Assembly: GCA_916610825.1 (NCBI GenBank)
Contig: OU744450.1
Span: forward strand, 26,766,350-26,830,349
Length of the DNA stretch: 64,000 bases
From: Haliclystus octoradiatus
Taxonomy: Eukaryota; Cnidaria; Staurozoa; Stauromedusae; Haliclystidae
Direction of reading: 5' to 3'
Made by a program: the position numbers and the translations under genes. Under the pieces are notes generated by a model that was not told the origin of the DNA, did not search any database, and worked only from the letters and a program-made list of their open reading frames with translations. This document shows, piece after piece, positions 23,770 through 35,200 of the stretch. Positions within the stretch are counted from its first letter, which is position 1. The number at the start of each line of letters is the position of its first letter.

Positions 23770-26700
23770 ATGGCCGATATAATGGGAGAAGATCCTGCTG
23801 CTGACTTTTTGTCAAGGGAACAAGATGAATTAGGTGATCTTGGTGCTGAATTTGAAGAAAAATTAGATGTTGCTGATGCTGTAAGTCGAATCATGTTCTG
23901 TTGTTTTCGCTGAAGAATTTTGCAATAGATCAACAAAAAAAATTAAAACGAACGATTGATATATTTGGTTTTCTTTCAGCCCACTGGCGATGGGGATTTT
24001 CAATTGATACAGCAAAACATACCACAAGAGCCAATTGAACTTGTAAATGGATTTAACGAAGAGGTAACTAACTAAGTTTCGAGGGTAGGTCGTAGGAATC
24101 TGATTGAGTTCCGCCCAACTTTTGAGCCTTAGGCCTAATTTAATATCCTCAAATAGTAATGACACCTCGCTATTATGTATATATATATATATATATATAT
24201 GAGAATTCAGATTTACCAATACGCATATTTTTATTTATTTGTAGCAACCACGACTTGTAACGCCTCCAGTCACGCAACAACAGGAGCCAGAATCATTAAG
24301 GTTAGCTAAGAAATAAATTAAATACTAGATAAGATATCCATTTATACAACCTTAATCTAAAGCATGGTAGACATACAGCATTAAATAAAAGTTTGCGCAT
24401 ATATCACTCAGTTAGAGTGATGTTTATTAACGCATTCAAACTATTTTGATTTAATGCGAAATGAAAACAGAATAAGATAAACTCTGCCATGCATTCTAGA
24501 TAAAGTAGATGTTTGGTTCTAAATTATGCTACCACAATAATTAAATACGAAGTGGATAATGTTCCGGCTGCCGGAATCCTGATTACTAGCGATAATGTTC
24601 CGTGCGTCTTTTGCGCATGCGTTATCTGTTGTCTGCTTTTCTCTCACATTAGTTCAACATGCAATGGCGACGAACGGTGCTGTTCCTCGACCACGTTAAT
24701 AACAATTCTGTTTATCAATTTAATCGTAGAATATATAAAAGAATTTAAAATGAAAGCTCTAGACGGTGAAAGCATTATATATGAGAGATTCACAACGCTA
24801 AGTACCACATCAAACGTGCTCCTAAACTTATAGAAAAGCGAACAAACTCGGCTTCGATTTTGAGTTGACTTTCGGTATACGTCAAATCAGAATTAGTAGG
24901 CACATAGCACCAGTTACAGGATAAGAAAAATAACTAATGAGTTATTATCCCAAATTATTACAATCACCAAAGTAAACATGCTTTCAAATGTTATTAACCT
25001 ACATAAATATTTTCTGAAACCTTCAGAACGCCAAATAAATGTCACAACACTCAAATATTGAAAACGCTGGGCCACGTCGCTGAAAAACTTTGATAAATCA
25101 AACACAGAATAAAATTATGAATGCACAGCTATGTTGAATATCGTTTCTATCTTATATTTATTCCATAACAGTCGATCCAATCTACGATGCTATGAATTCT
25201 TTTCCAAACTATTTAAGATTTAATTTGGATCGATCGACACGTCCATGTTTACTATCTATATACGCATGCGCAATGGACGCACGGAACATTATCTTTTGAG
25301 AACAACTTTCCGGCAGCCGGAACAATATCCACCGCAAATTAAATAATGTTAATACATTTTCTTTGGTATAGCAATTTATGATGAGAATAACTAATAATGA
25401 AGACGCCCATTTGCTAAAACCACTCTACTATTTATAGAGGTGGGAGTAAGTGACTGTTTTCGCTTAATAGAGCAATGATTGTTAGTAGCCTAATTACTCA
25501 TTTTTGAACTCCAAGGTGCGGCACTGTAGATCAATGTCAACAGATTTTATGATGTAAGTTCTGACAGGATCCTTGATAACATGTCACTGCAGCTCAAATA
25601 TTTAGTACAATCATTAAGCCGTTCTAGAGATGCTATTCGACAGCGGAATCGCTATTCATATTTTGAGATTCTTAGCATTCAAATAACCCTGTTGCTTATG
25701 AAAACAATAGAAATAGCCTCGCTCACAAGATATTGGTAGTCAAATCTCCTTTTGATTTTTCATAGTCGCCATTTTGCTTTTGTTCAAAAAAATGTATGTT
25801 TTATTATTAGGGGTGAGATGATAAATAAATATACCGACGTTCGATGCCACTTATTTAGCTGCTGAAAAGTCATAACAATTGATCGATTAATCGTTTTTCA
25901 AAGCCATCCTATTATTTTTAATTTCTAGATTATGGCGTGAGGAGAAAACAGCCCAACTAGCACAGAAAGAGAGCGAAGAAACAACAGAGCATAATTTATG
26001 GCTAGAAAAAGCTAAAAAGGACCTTGAAGATTGGTATGCTCGCTACGAAGAACAATTACAGAAAGTAAAACATGAAAATAGGTAAACTGCTTTCAGTTAA
26101 TAATTCAATGGCTGTAGATCAATGAGTGTGAACCAATGTGTTGATACTTTGGCATGTACAGCATACAGGATTTTATTATTTTTATTCAAAACCATTCAAC
26201 TGAACAGTATCGTGTCGGGATCATAACAGCAAATTGTAGGTATAGATACTATATCATCTGCAAAAAGACCTCCACCCAACCAGCCTTTTTTGCTGTGCAT
26301 TTACTAATTAATTCTTTAATAATTAATTAATCTAATTGTTGACCACTTTTGTAATGTGCCGATGATTCTTTAGTTATGATGTTATGTTGATGATAAACAT
26401 GTGATAACTGCCTGATATCTAGCCAAAACAACTTTGCGCAACACTATCGTCTCTTGTGGTGTGCCCTTATGTTTTGCTGATATGAGAGTTCTTCATGTGA
26501 TATTTGAATTTTTGACAGAAAAAGCAATTTTCAAAGTTTATCCGCACCATAGCAATTGTAGATTTAAATTAGTTTAAAAGGTTTTTGTATTTTTGGGGTT
26601 TTCAGCAGTATGAATATGAGATTTTAATCACAATAGAAGCATAGATTACCGATATCCTATTGGAGAAACATGTAACATCACTGTCACGGTTGTAACTTAC

Positions 26701-27073
26701 GGTAACTACATGTTTCTGGCCAGCTTTACAAGTGTTGCATATTTGAGCTTCAATGAATCAATACTTCAAAATTGCAATTGTCTCAAAATTGGCCGAATGC
26801 TTTTCCCAAGTTTTACAGCGTTGGTCACTGTAATTAATCCTCTGGATTTAATGTACCTTTCGTTTTATTTGCTACGTACGTTTTTGTGTTTGTATTCACA
26901 GAGAAGCGGAAGAAGCATTTGTTGAAGAGATGACATCGACAAAACCTGGTAACGAATGGGAACGTGTCTCTCGTCTTTGTGAATTCAATCCAAAGAATAG
27001 TAAAAATACGAAAGATGTCGCACGCATGCGTAGTATTTTATTACACATGAAACAAAACCCATTAGTGCGTTAG
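23770..27073 (+). CDS. CLTA: Clathrin light chain
   Basis: Five exons join to 191 residues: 23770-23880, 23980-24063, 24245-24300, 25929-26081, 26902-27073. The N-terminal conserved block reads GEDPAADFLSREQDELGDL (human EEDPAAAFLAQQESEIAGI). The central coiled-coil that binds clathrin heavy chain has LWREEKTAQLAQKESEE and LEDWYARYEEQLQKVKHENR. The C-terminus has GNEWERVSRLCEFNPKNSK and RMRSILLHMKQNPLV. The length is that of a form without the neuronal inserts. The protein coats endocytic and trans-Golgi vesicles and regulates lattice assembly. A single ancestral CLTA/CLTB type gene is assumed. Intron 3 contains a 789-bp transposon copy and a SINE fragment. It converges on BOK, 113 bp away. 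Confidence 0.95.
24179..24200. repeat. (TA)n microsatellite
   Basis: Eleven TA units in clathrin light chain intron 2. Confidence 0.85.
24548..25336. mobile_element. Non-autonomous TIR transposon (MULE-like), copy 2
   Basis: 789 bp, same orientation as copy 1 at 22155-22939 and differing by scattered substitutions and small indels. It is flanked by the exact 9-bp duplication AATTAAATA (24539-24547 and 25337-25345), a different target from copy 1. It lies in intron 3 of the clathrin light chain gene. Confidence 0.88.
25425..25560 (-). mobile_element. SINE fragment
   Basis: Resembles the 3' part of the SINE at 50685: 'TTTTCGCTTAATAGAGCAAT', 'GCACTGTAGATCAATGTCAA' and 'CAGATTTTATG'. It has no tRNA head. 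Confidence 0.5.
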
Positions 27074-27186
27074 TTAGATTGTTAATATATCAGTGTTATC
27101 TTGCAGTGGACAGTAAAATAATTTTGTAAAATGGCACAATGATCGTCTATGTATCAACCAATTAATTATTTTGATTATTATTATTA

Positions 27187-28662
27187 TTAGATATCTTTAT
27201 ATTGATTGTCATCATTTAACCATTGTATATATCTCAAAATGATACATATCATTGTTAAAATTAATACCAATACAAAAAGCCACACATATAAATGTTTCTT
27301 TAATCTTCTTTTTATCTTCTTATATGTAATATATATAATTCTATTATCTGTCATATAATCATCATCATCATCGCTATTATCATTTTCTTCGTCGTCTTCA
27401 ACTGGTAACTTTCCGAGTGCTTTGAAATGAATTGCTAATGATTCCTAATAAACAGAATTAACACAGAGACATAATTTTACAAAAGTCTAAATACATGGCA
27501 AATTTATCTCTGCTATCCATAATCAATCTTAATTAACTATGCTAAATCACGTTTTGATGATTTCGTTATCTTAAATGTTTGGAAGTTGTCAAAAGAGTCC
27601 AACTAAATAGTTAAATAAACTATTTTTAATGCGTCGGTTGCATCTGAAAACGACTTGCCCTTCCTTAGACCAATTAATACGTATCAATGATCTGATATAC
27701 TACTCTTATAAATAAATATATGAGACTTTTAGTGCAACTTTATAAACTCAGAATTCATTGTCAATAAACGAATATTAGATTAAGATCCAGCTGAATTGAT
27801 TGAATCATGAATTATTAAGTGTAAATAAATCCTATGCTAAAAGTTACAATCCCTATAACGCTAATATGTTCCCTTATGTGTTTTCTATGTGGATTTAGCT
27901 GGCGCAAAAAAATCCGATTTAGATAGAGTGGATTTCAAAATGAGATCGGATTAAATCCATCGATGACCTGTGAGAGAAAAAGCATCTGATAATGATTTGA
28001 TACACAGTGCGATTGTCTTGAAACTGCGATTTCTTATTACTTACCCAACCGCCTTGATCTTGTATCCACTGGGCGACATTCTTTAAAATATAATGTCCAA
28101 ACCACGTGACTATTTTCCCCAGAAAGTTTGGTTTCCCATTTGCAACACAGTCTACACCTAGACCTCCAGCAAATGCATATAAAGCAATTAAACGTGCCCA
28201 AGTAACATGCGATGAAAATAAATTATTTGCCACTTTATTAAATGCATCCCATATAACGACTTCACTTTGAAACGTAACATTTAAATGTTGTGATGTTTTG
28301 CTATATAGTTTTGGATACCGCATTTCAAGTATCTGCCCTACACCCATGAGTAACGTAGCATAATCAGGCGTGTCTAGGTTATTTTCATCACCTAAATCTT
28401 CGCCCATTTCGCCATTCGTTATTTTAGACATACCAGATCGCTTCAATCTGCGCATCATGTATTCCTCACATAGCTTCTGTGCTGTTAATGTAATCTCTTC
28501 AATTGAATGAGGTACTACAGTTTCTACTTTAAACATTGGGATATAATTTCTTATAGGATGTATACTGTGTTCCGTACCATCTGATCCTACGACAGAGGAC
28601 TCTCTTGCCATGCCTTTCCATAATCGTACAATTTGTCGTAACTTTGGGGCATCAAATGACAT
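27187..28662 (-). CDS. BOK: BOK-like Bcl-2 family protein
   Basis: Two exons, 28045-28662 and 27187-27444, give 291 residues (human BOK 212). AQKLCEEYMMRRLKRSGMS matches BOK AKALGREYVHARLLRAGLS. BH3 is at about 101-116 (YATLLMGVGQILEMRYP, human VLLRLGDELEMIRP). BH1 is at 149-172 (HVTWARLIALYAFAGGLGVDC) and BH2 at 198-206 (QWIQDQGGW). A C-terminal membrane anchor occupies about 257-276 (WLFVLVLILTMICII). BOK acts at mitochondria and ER in apoptosis. Odd points are an N-terminal extension of about 50 residues, an acidic linker (EDDEENDNSDDDDD) before the anchor, and Gln replacing the usually invariant BH3 Asp. The splice after GGW keeps frame; reading on past the donor would add an unrelated tail. 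Confidence 0.87.
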
Positions 28663-29250
28663 CTTTCAATGTGTGTACAAACCGCCACTCAAAGCTGAAC
28701 ACGCTTCAACGCATTTCGAATATAGTAAATAGAAGAGCAGCCAATAAAGAAAAGACGAATAATGAGTGGAAACAAAAAGTAAAATATTTATTTACAAATC
28801 TTTTCAGATGGTGATCGTGTGTATACTACTCAGAAATCTCTAACGATATTGCTATTATTTTCATAATTTTTCAACGTGTGGAAGGTATGAGCAACAGCAG
28901 TGTTCTATAAATTCTCATCGATATATTTGTTGTATTGTGACAAAGAAAAACAAATGATTTTTTAAGTAGCAGGTGGTATCTGCTAAGAGACGGTGATCGA
29001 TGACAGCCAACGTTACAGTTCACGCCACGCCCATAGATAACTAGTGACTTCATCGCAGCTAAAACTCATTTCCAACATTACTCTGTATAGTTAACTATTA
29101 AAGCTAACAGTGAAGGGTACTTTTCATCTACTTCATAATAGCATCTTGATAATACTCATTGTTGTGAAGTTTTACTCTTGTTGCTTGTTTAACGGAGTCA
29201 TGAAATATACGTTGTCATGGATATAATCAATGGCGTGGCTGCTATATAAG
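28663..29250. other. Intergenic: BOK promoter and XPNPEP3 3' side
   Basis: 588 bp upstream of BOK and downstream of the XPNPEP3 stop codon. No convincing gene or repeat is seen. Confidence 0.5.
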
Positions 29251-32200
29251 TCATCGTTTGAACACTCGCATAGTTTCTTCGATTTCAGATACGGTTTTAG
29301 GACAATTGTCTGTCAATACAACTGCGCCATCGTCAGCAATCAAAATGTTGTCTTCAATTCGTATGCCGATTCCGCGGTACCTATGTCAGAAGACAAACTC
29401 CAATTAAATATGCATCGAAAAACTTATCTATAAACATGAAGACTTATCGCGTCCAAGCTGTACATCTCTTGTTCATTAATTAAACAATATATGATTAAAC
29501 CCAATTAAAAAGAAAATAGGCTCGTTTAATAAGATACTAAGTCAATTAAACTGACATGCAAACGATAAACACGATTTTAAGTTTTCAAAGACAACGAAAT
29601 GAAAAAAGTGTTTATTATTGTAAATGCGGTGTATTACATCTTAACATTCTTATTTTAATCTGCATTAATGGAATGAGTTGATAAGCATCTAACATTTGGT
29701 TTTATATATTGAATTAATGTGAAAATCCATTAGATATTTCGTATAGAAACAGTGCACGACAGACTGAACACAAATGAGTGAACATTTCAGAAGGGGAAAT
29801 GAGATCCATAGACTATACTATTCACAACGAACAAATTCGATAGAAATTATAGTTACAGTACTGACTGACTCCCATACATTTACCGTAAACAATGTTGATA
29901 TAGAGAGCATCAGAAAGCGTCTTATTTAAAACTATGCTGATAAGCTGAAGCTGTATTATATGCTCATTTCTAGGCTTCGTAGTTCTTCAAAGGTGCCCTC
30001 CTGTCCAGATGTTCTCCTATCAGATTGTTCTTTTACGTTATGAACTTTGGCGTCATTGCATTGATAAACGTTATCTATATACTATGATATCTGTTGTCTA
30101 TACTTACACATCAGGAACTCTTTGTTCGTCGGATGATATGTAAAGACCAGGCTCAATAGTGATAATTGCGCCCGGTTGGAGAGGTAATTGTCGGCTTGCA
30201 GAGGGCGTGTCATGTGTATCCATTCCTAAGTAATGGCCAACATGATGCGGACAGAACGATGATGCAATCTAAATATATTCAAACAAAAATCAAACAATTC
30301 GTATCTAGACTTTCATGGTTATCCTAACGTAGCACGTGACTGTCTGTAGCCTCTGTCTCATTATACACCGCGTTTAATACGATACGTGAAATTGTGGTAT
30401 CTGCGTATTTTTATTGCAACCCGCACATTAACCCGTACAGCTATAAATCCCAACGGAGATTTTCCTATGGCATTGTTTTATACTTCCCCAATGGAAAACA
30501 GCGGGGGTAAATAATAAGTTTCTAATCTCTCTCGAAGTTCGTATGTGTTAAAATCACAAGAGACCAATTTTTTCGGTATATATGCCCCAATTGCAAACCC
30601 CCTTATGAACAACAAGATACTTACGTATTGTAGATTGGATTGCGTTGCATTAGCTATGACACCCTTCTCTGCAAATAATAACAAAAATTATACCTGTTGA
30701 AAAGCAGAATTCCGTTATAAAAAATTACTAATAATTATTTATTTTTTATTTGCGTATTTTACCTTTTAATTGTTTTCCTAATTCACTGAGCATCAGTTGG
30801 TGGAGTTGGTTTAACGAGGATCCAACAACGGCAGCCAATAACAAAAATAGAAAGTATGATTTACAATTATAGTTGATCACAGACACTTTAAATGTGCTGC
30901 TGTTTTAATCTATCACATTCACTACTAAATACCTTCCTATATTGATTTAGTACCTACCTCAGGGTCAACTGAAAAATGAATAAGCTTTAGTTTTAAAACG
31001 CGGGACCCCGAGATCCTGGTTCCGAAGGATCAGCAGAAACTAAGAAGGTTATTAATTATCAATTTCAACGTTTCTATGTTTGAAATTCATAGTCATCATG
31101 GTTCAAGACAAATGTCTTCAGACATATGAATCATTTGAATTTTTTAAATATAATCCCGCAGGGCTACAATTCCACAACATGGTTCCCGCAAGGGTAAAAC
31201 CATTGCATCACCTGTTAAGTGTTTAGTTAGTGTCACTGTGATTACCTTGATGCATGTTTCTTGAACAGAGAGAACTATTTCGTATAAAGTCCGTTGATGT
31301 TTACTAAACTGACCACTGACAGGCCACGTGCGAGATACGTCACTTGTATAACCATTGAATTCACATCCTGCATCAACTAACACAAGATCACCGTCTCTAA
31401 AAGAAAGTCAAACAGTACAACAACAACCACGGTAAAGTTAATATGTACAGTGAAACCCGTGTATAACAATAAGATTGACCAAGTGGCCTTTATATATAGG
31501 TTCGACATTGCAAAAGTGACCAATGTAGGCAGGTGACCGTTATAACAGGTTTGACTGTACTTTTTAACCGAATGCCTGTGGTATTGCACAGCCGTGCTGG
31601 TGCTACTATTATAGCTATTTTACTGCTTGATTTTGTAAGGGTATGATCTACAGACCAATATTTAACATTTTAACATATAAAAGGGAGTTCCCTTAAACGG
31701 CGACTATTATACGCTAATAACTGTTCGAATTCTTCATCAAAATGTTTGAAAGTAGTGTCATTTTAGTATCATCGTGTTTTGATCTACGTTTTATCTGACT
31801 TGCTGTTTCATTTCCGGTTGGTAAAGAAAATTAAAAATTTATTTTTTTATAGGTCAAACCTTGACAAAAAGTCCAGAAAGAAAAAGTTGAAATGAATGTT
31901 CTATAGGAAGGATATATATGAAGGCTATAGTACAACACACTGACACAGACGTTTCACATGTCAATGAGAGACCCATTGAGTACAGTTAAAAGATAACTAC
32001 AAAAGCACAGTGCATAACCAACCTTAATACTTGTGAATTAGATATATAATGTAGTGTGTTTGCAGATGACCCACCAGCCACAACAGGGGGGAACGATAAA
32101 CGCTGAGCCCCCTGTAATCGACATTCGTATTCGATTGTTATATGAATAATTGATTCCTCTAGACCAGCTCTCGTACTGCGCATTGCCTACAAAACGAAAA

Positions 32201-35200
32201 CAAAAAAGTCTATGCAAGTATATCGACTGAAAAATGGATTTGAATTATGAATAATAAATGATAAATAATATATACCCTTGCGAATGCATTTGAGATAATA
32301 TTGCCACATTTTTTCATTAGTTTAATTTCTGCTTTCGATTTAATTAAACGCATTAACTCGATATCTGTTTGCAGAGAAGATGAATCTAAATAAAACATAT
32401 TTATGAATTATTAAGTAATTAAGGAAAGAACATGTCCTAACCATTCGGTATGCAATAACAATACGATCATATAATAATGACATTATATCACATAATCATT
32501 TTCTATCTACTACAGTATACGATAGTCGTAAAAGCTTATTAAGAACCACCGCAATTACATGCGGAAACTTAAAAATTGTACATTTTGATAAAATGTATTT
32601 TTGTTAACTAATCTGTAAATATTTCCTTTTGTATGTTTAATCGTTTGTTAATTTATGAATATAATTGTAGTGTAACAGACCTAATAATAGGGTACCAAGT
32701 ATAAACGGAGTCTTCAGCTGCAATTGAAAGAACAACAGAGGCAAGTGATAGCCAATGAATCGGGTCTGTGACCATGTCTGTGGAATTTCACTTATCCGAA
32801 TTGCACTTATATGCGGATTACACTGCACTCTCGATATAGGTAGATACCCCCAGATATAGGATTATACATTTGACCCTTCATTGGGTCTGATTTCAAATTC
32901 TCCTTCCTTGTTTAACTGACTATATGAATACAAAATGAGCAATGAGGATATAAAGAAGGTCTTACTGTGCTTAGGAAATGTTCCATCTGCTGCCAACGCC
33001 CCAAGTGCTTGATCAACGACATTTTGGCTTTTTGTTGTGGGAAGACGATCTTGCCAGATGATACAAGGGTCTTTATTTGATAGTTTTTCACGAAGAACTT
33101 TTACAAGTGAAGAAAGCGAGAATGCCTATCAATAATAATATATCGATGAAGCTGGTTTGACACATGTGTTTCGTCCTGCCAAGTGACTTGTCAGAGATCT
33201 ATCTGATGTCGTATAGCTCGTCGTGTATAGCACCTGAAGTCCCGCTAACGAATGGTAGAGGTGGTGACAGCCTCAATGACAATGCAGTATTAACAATGAT
33301 GAGCATGGCTCCATCATATAGATACGATTAGATTAAGAGCATAACATAATATGTTAACTTTAATAACTATATATACAGCATATAGATCACAAACCTCTTC
33401 AGCACCAAAATGAGAAACAGCAGCCTCTAGCCCAGACAGGGGGCCATCCCACAATTCCCTGTAAAATTGCGATCATATAGAATTGCTTATTTGAATAATT
33501 AATAATTCATATTACAGTATATATAATGTGGTGTAAGTTGTCTTACTGATTGAACATGGGGCTCAATGCTTTACAGTAGATATTTATATAATTATGAAAA
33601 TGATCGGAAGTACTTCCCGAAATCAATATCGGCTAGCTAGCTGCATCGTTCTTACATAGATAGACCTACCGTCCAGGGTCTTTAGGTTTAACGAACAAAG
33701 TTGATTTTTCAGAGTTATGACGTACATCTAAAATAAACATGAAAATAAATCAGATAGCAAAGTAATTGAGACGGTAACGCCCTACCGAAGGCACAAGTAC
33801 AACTCCTCTATTTAAGAGTGGCTCTTTTCGCTTAGAGTAATGATTGTCAATGGGGCAACGCAGCTATTCATAATTTCAAGTTCTTAAAGATCATTCCATC
33901 CGCCTCCAGAAGATGGTATTCATCTCGGATGTTTTAGATAAAGTCAAGGCTGAGTTGACCCTCGGAGGTCTTGAACCACAGTCAACCAGATCTGATCAGG
34001 TCTAATGTCTACTTTCTCTGTCGTCTTTTATAATTTTTTCTGATTCATGAATATATATTTACCTATCATCAAAATAGCATCAGGTTCTAATAGTCCAGTC
34101 AGATAATGGAAATTTGTCTCTTGTCGAAATGGATATCTGCAATTTAAATATAAACGGGTATCAGCTATTTCAATAACTTCAATGACGTCATTTCTTTAGA
34201 TGGTCTTTTTTAGACTTACGGTATATCATTTGCCATCATTTTCATGGTTGAAGCCGAGATCAAAATAATATGGCGCATATCAGGTGCAATCTCTGATTTT
34301 CGTCTTGCTAAACTGAATATAGATGATATAGATATAATGCAGGGTACAATAAAGGAAACACCAATGTGTACAGTAGTAATGTTGTTGATTATACTAGGAA
34401 AAGTCCAACACATGATATATTTCATATCACCCTAACAATCCCTGACCATATCGACCACAACATGATTGACCCCAAATACAGTGCATACTCAATGTATATA
34501 CTACTATAATATATACTATATAATATTTAATATACGGGCTCTGTCTGAAGATCGCATAAAGCGTGAAACTCTGGGTAATGGAAAAAAATGTGTAGTCATT
34601 CACTCTATATATTTATCTACTGTAATATATAAACAGCTGTGACGTATAGACATATGGATTAGTTCGTTGTCTACAATAGTTGTTTTTACCTTGCTAATGT
34701 TCTTCTCCGTTTTTGATATTCAGCTTTTGTAACACCTTGTGTTACTATAACGATAACAAACAACATAATGACTAATCAATGGACAGACTATTTGATGTGT
34801 AGAACTACAGAAAATGCTGATTCGAATACCTTGTTGAGTGAAAACAACGGCTAGCTGATCCATTGTTCTCGGCAAAATATTTACCCGAATGCATTCTCGT
34901 AATTTCAAACCGATAGTCCGAAATTGTACAAAGTTATTACTATATACATACAGAAAGCTTTAATTCATGTATTTAAGAATTCAAGATGGGAAAGAGACAT
35001 GCGTCGCATAATTACTAACGATCGGTCCCACGCTCGGATTCTTCTACAAATGAAATCCTGTATAGCGAATCTTCAGAAAAATGGAAACAAGAGCGTAAGG
35101 ATTTGGAAAATGGATTCAAACCGCATTTTTGCATTATACGACACACCCAAATGAACTTTACGAAAACAAATTATTCGATCATAAACTCCATCTCTGTTAT

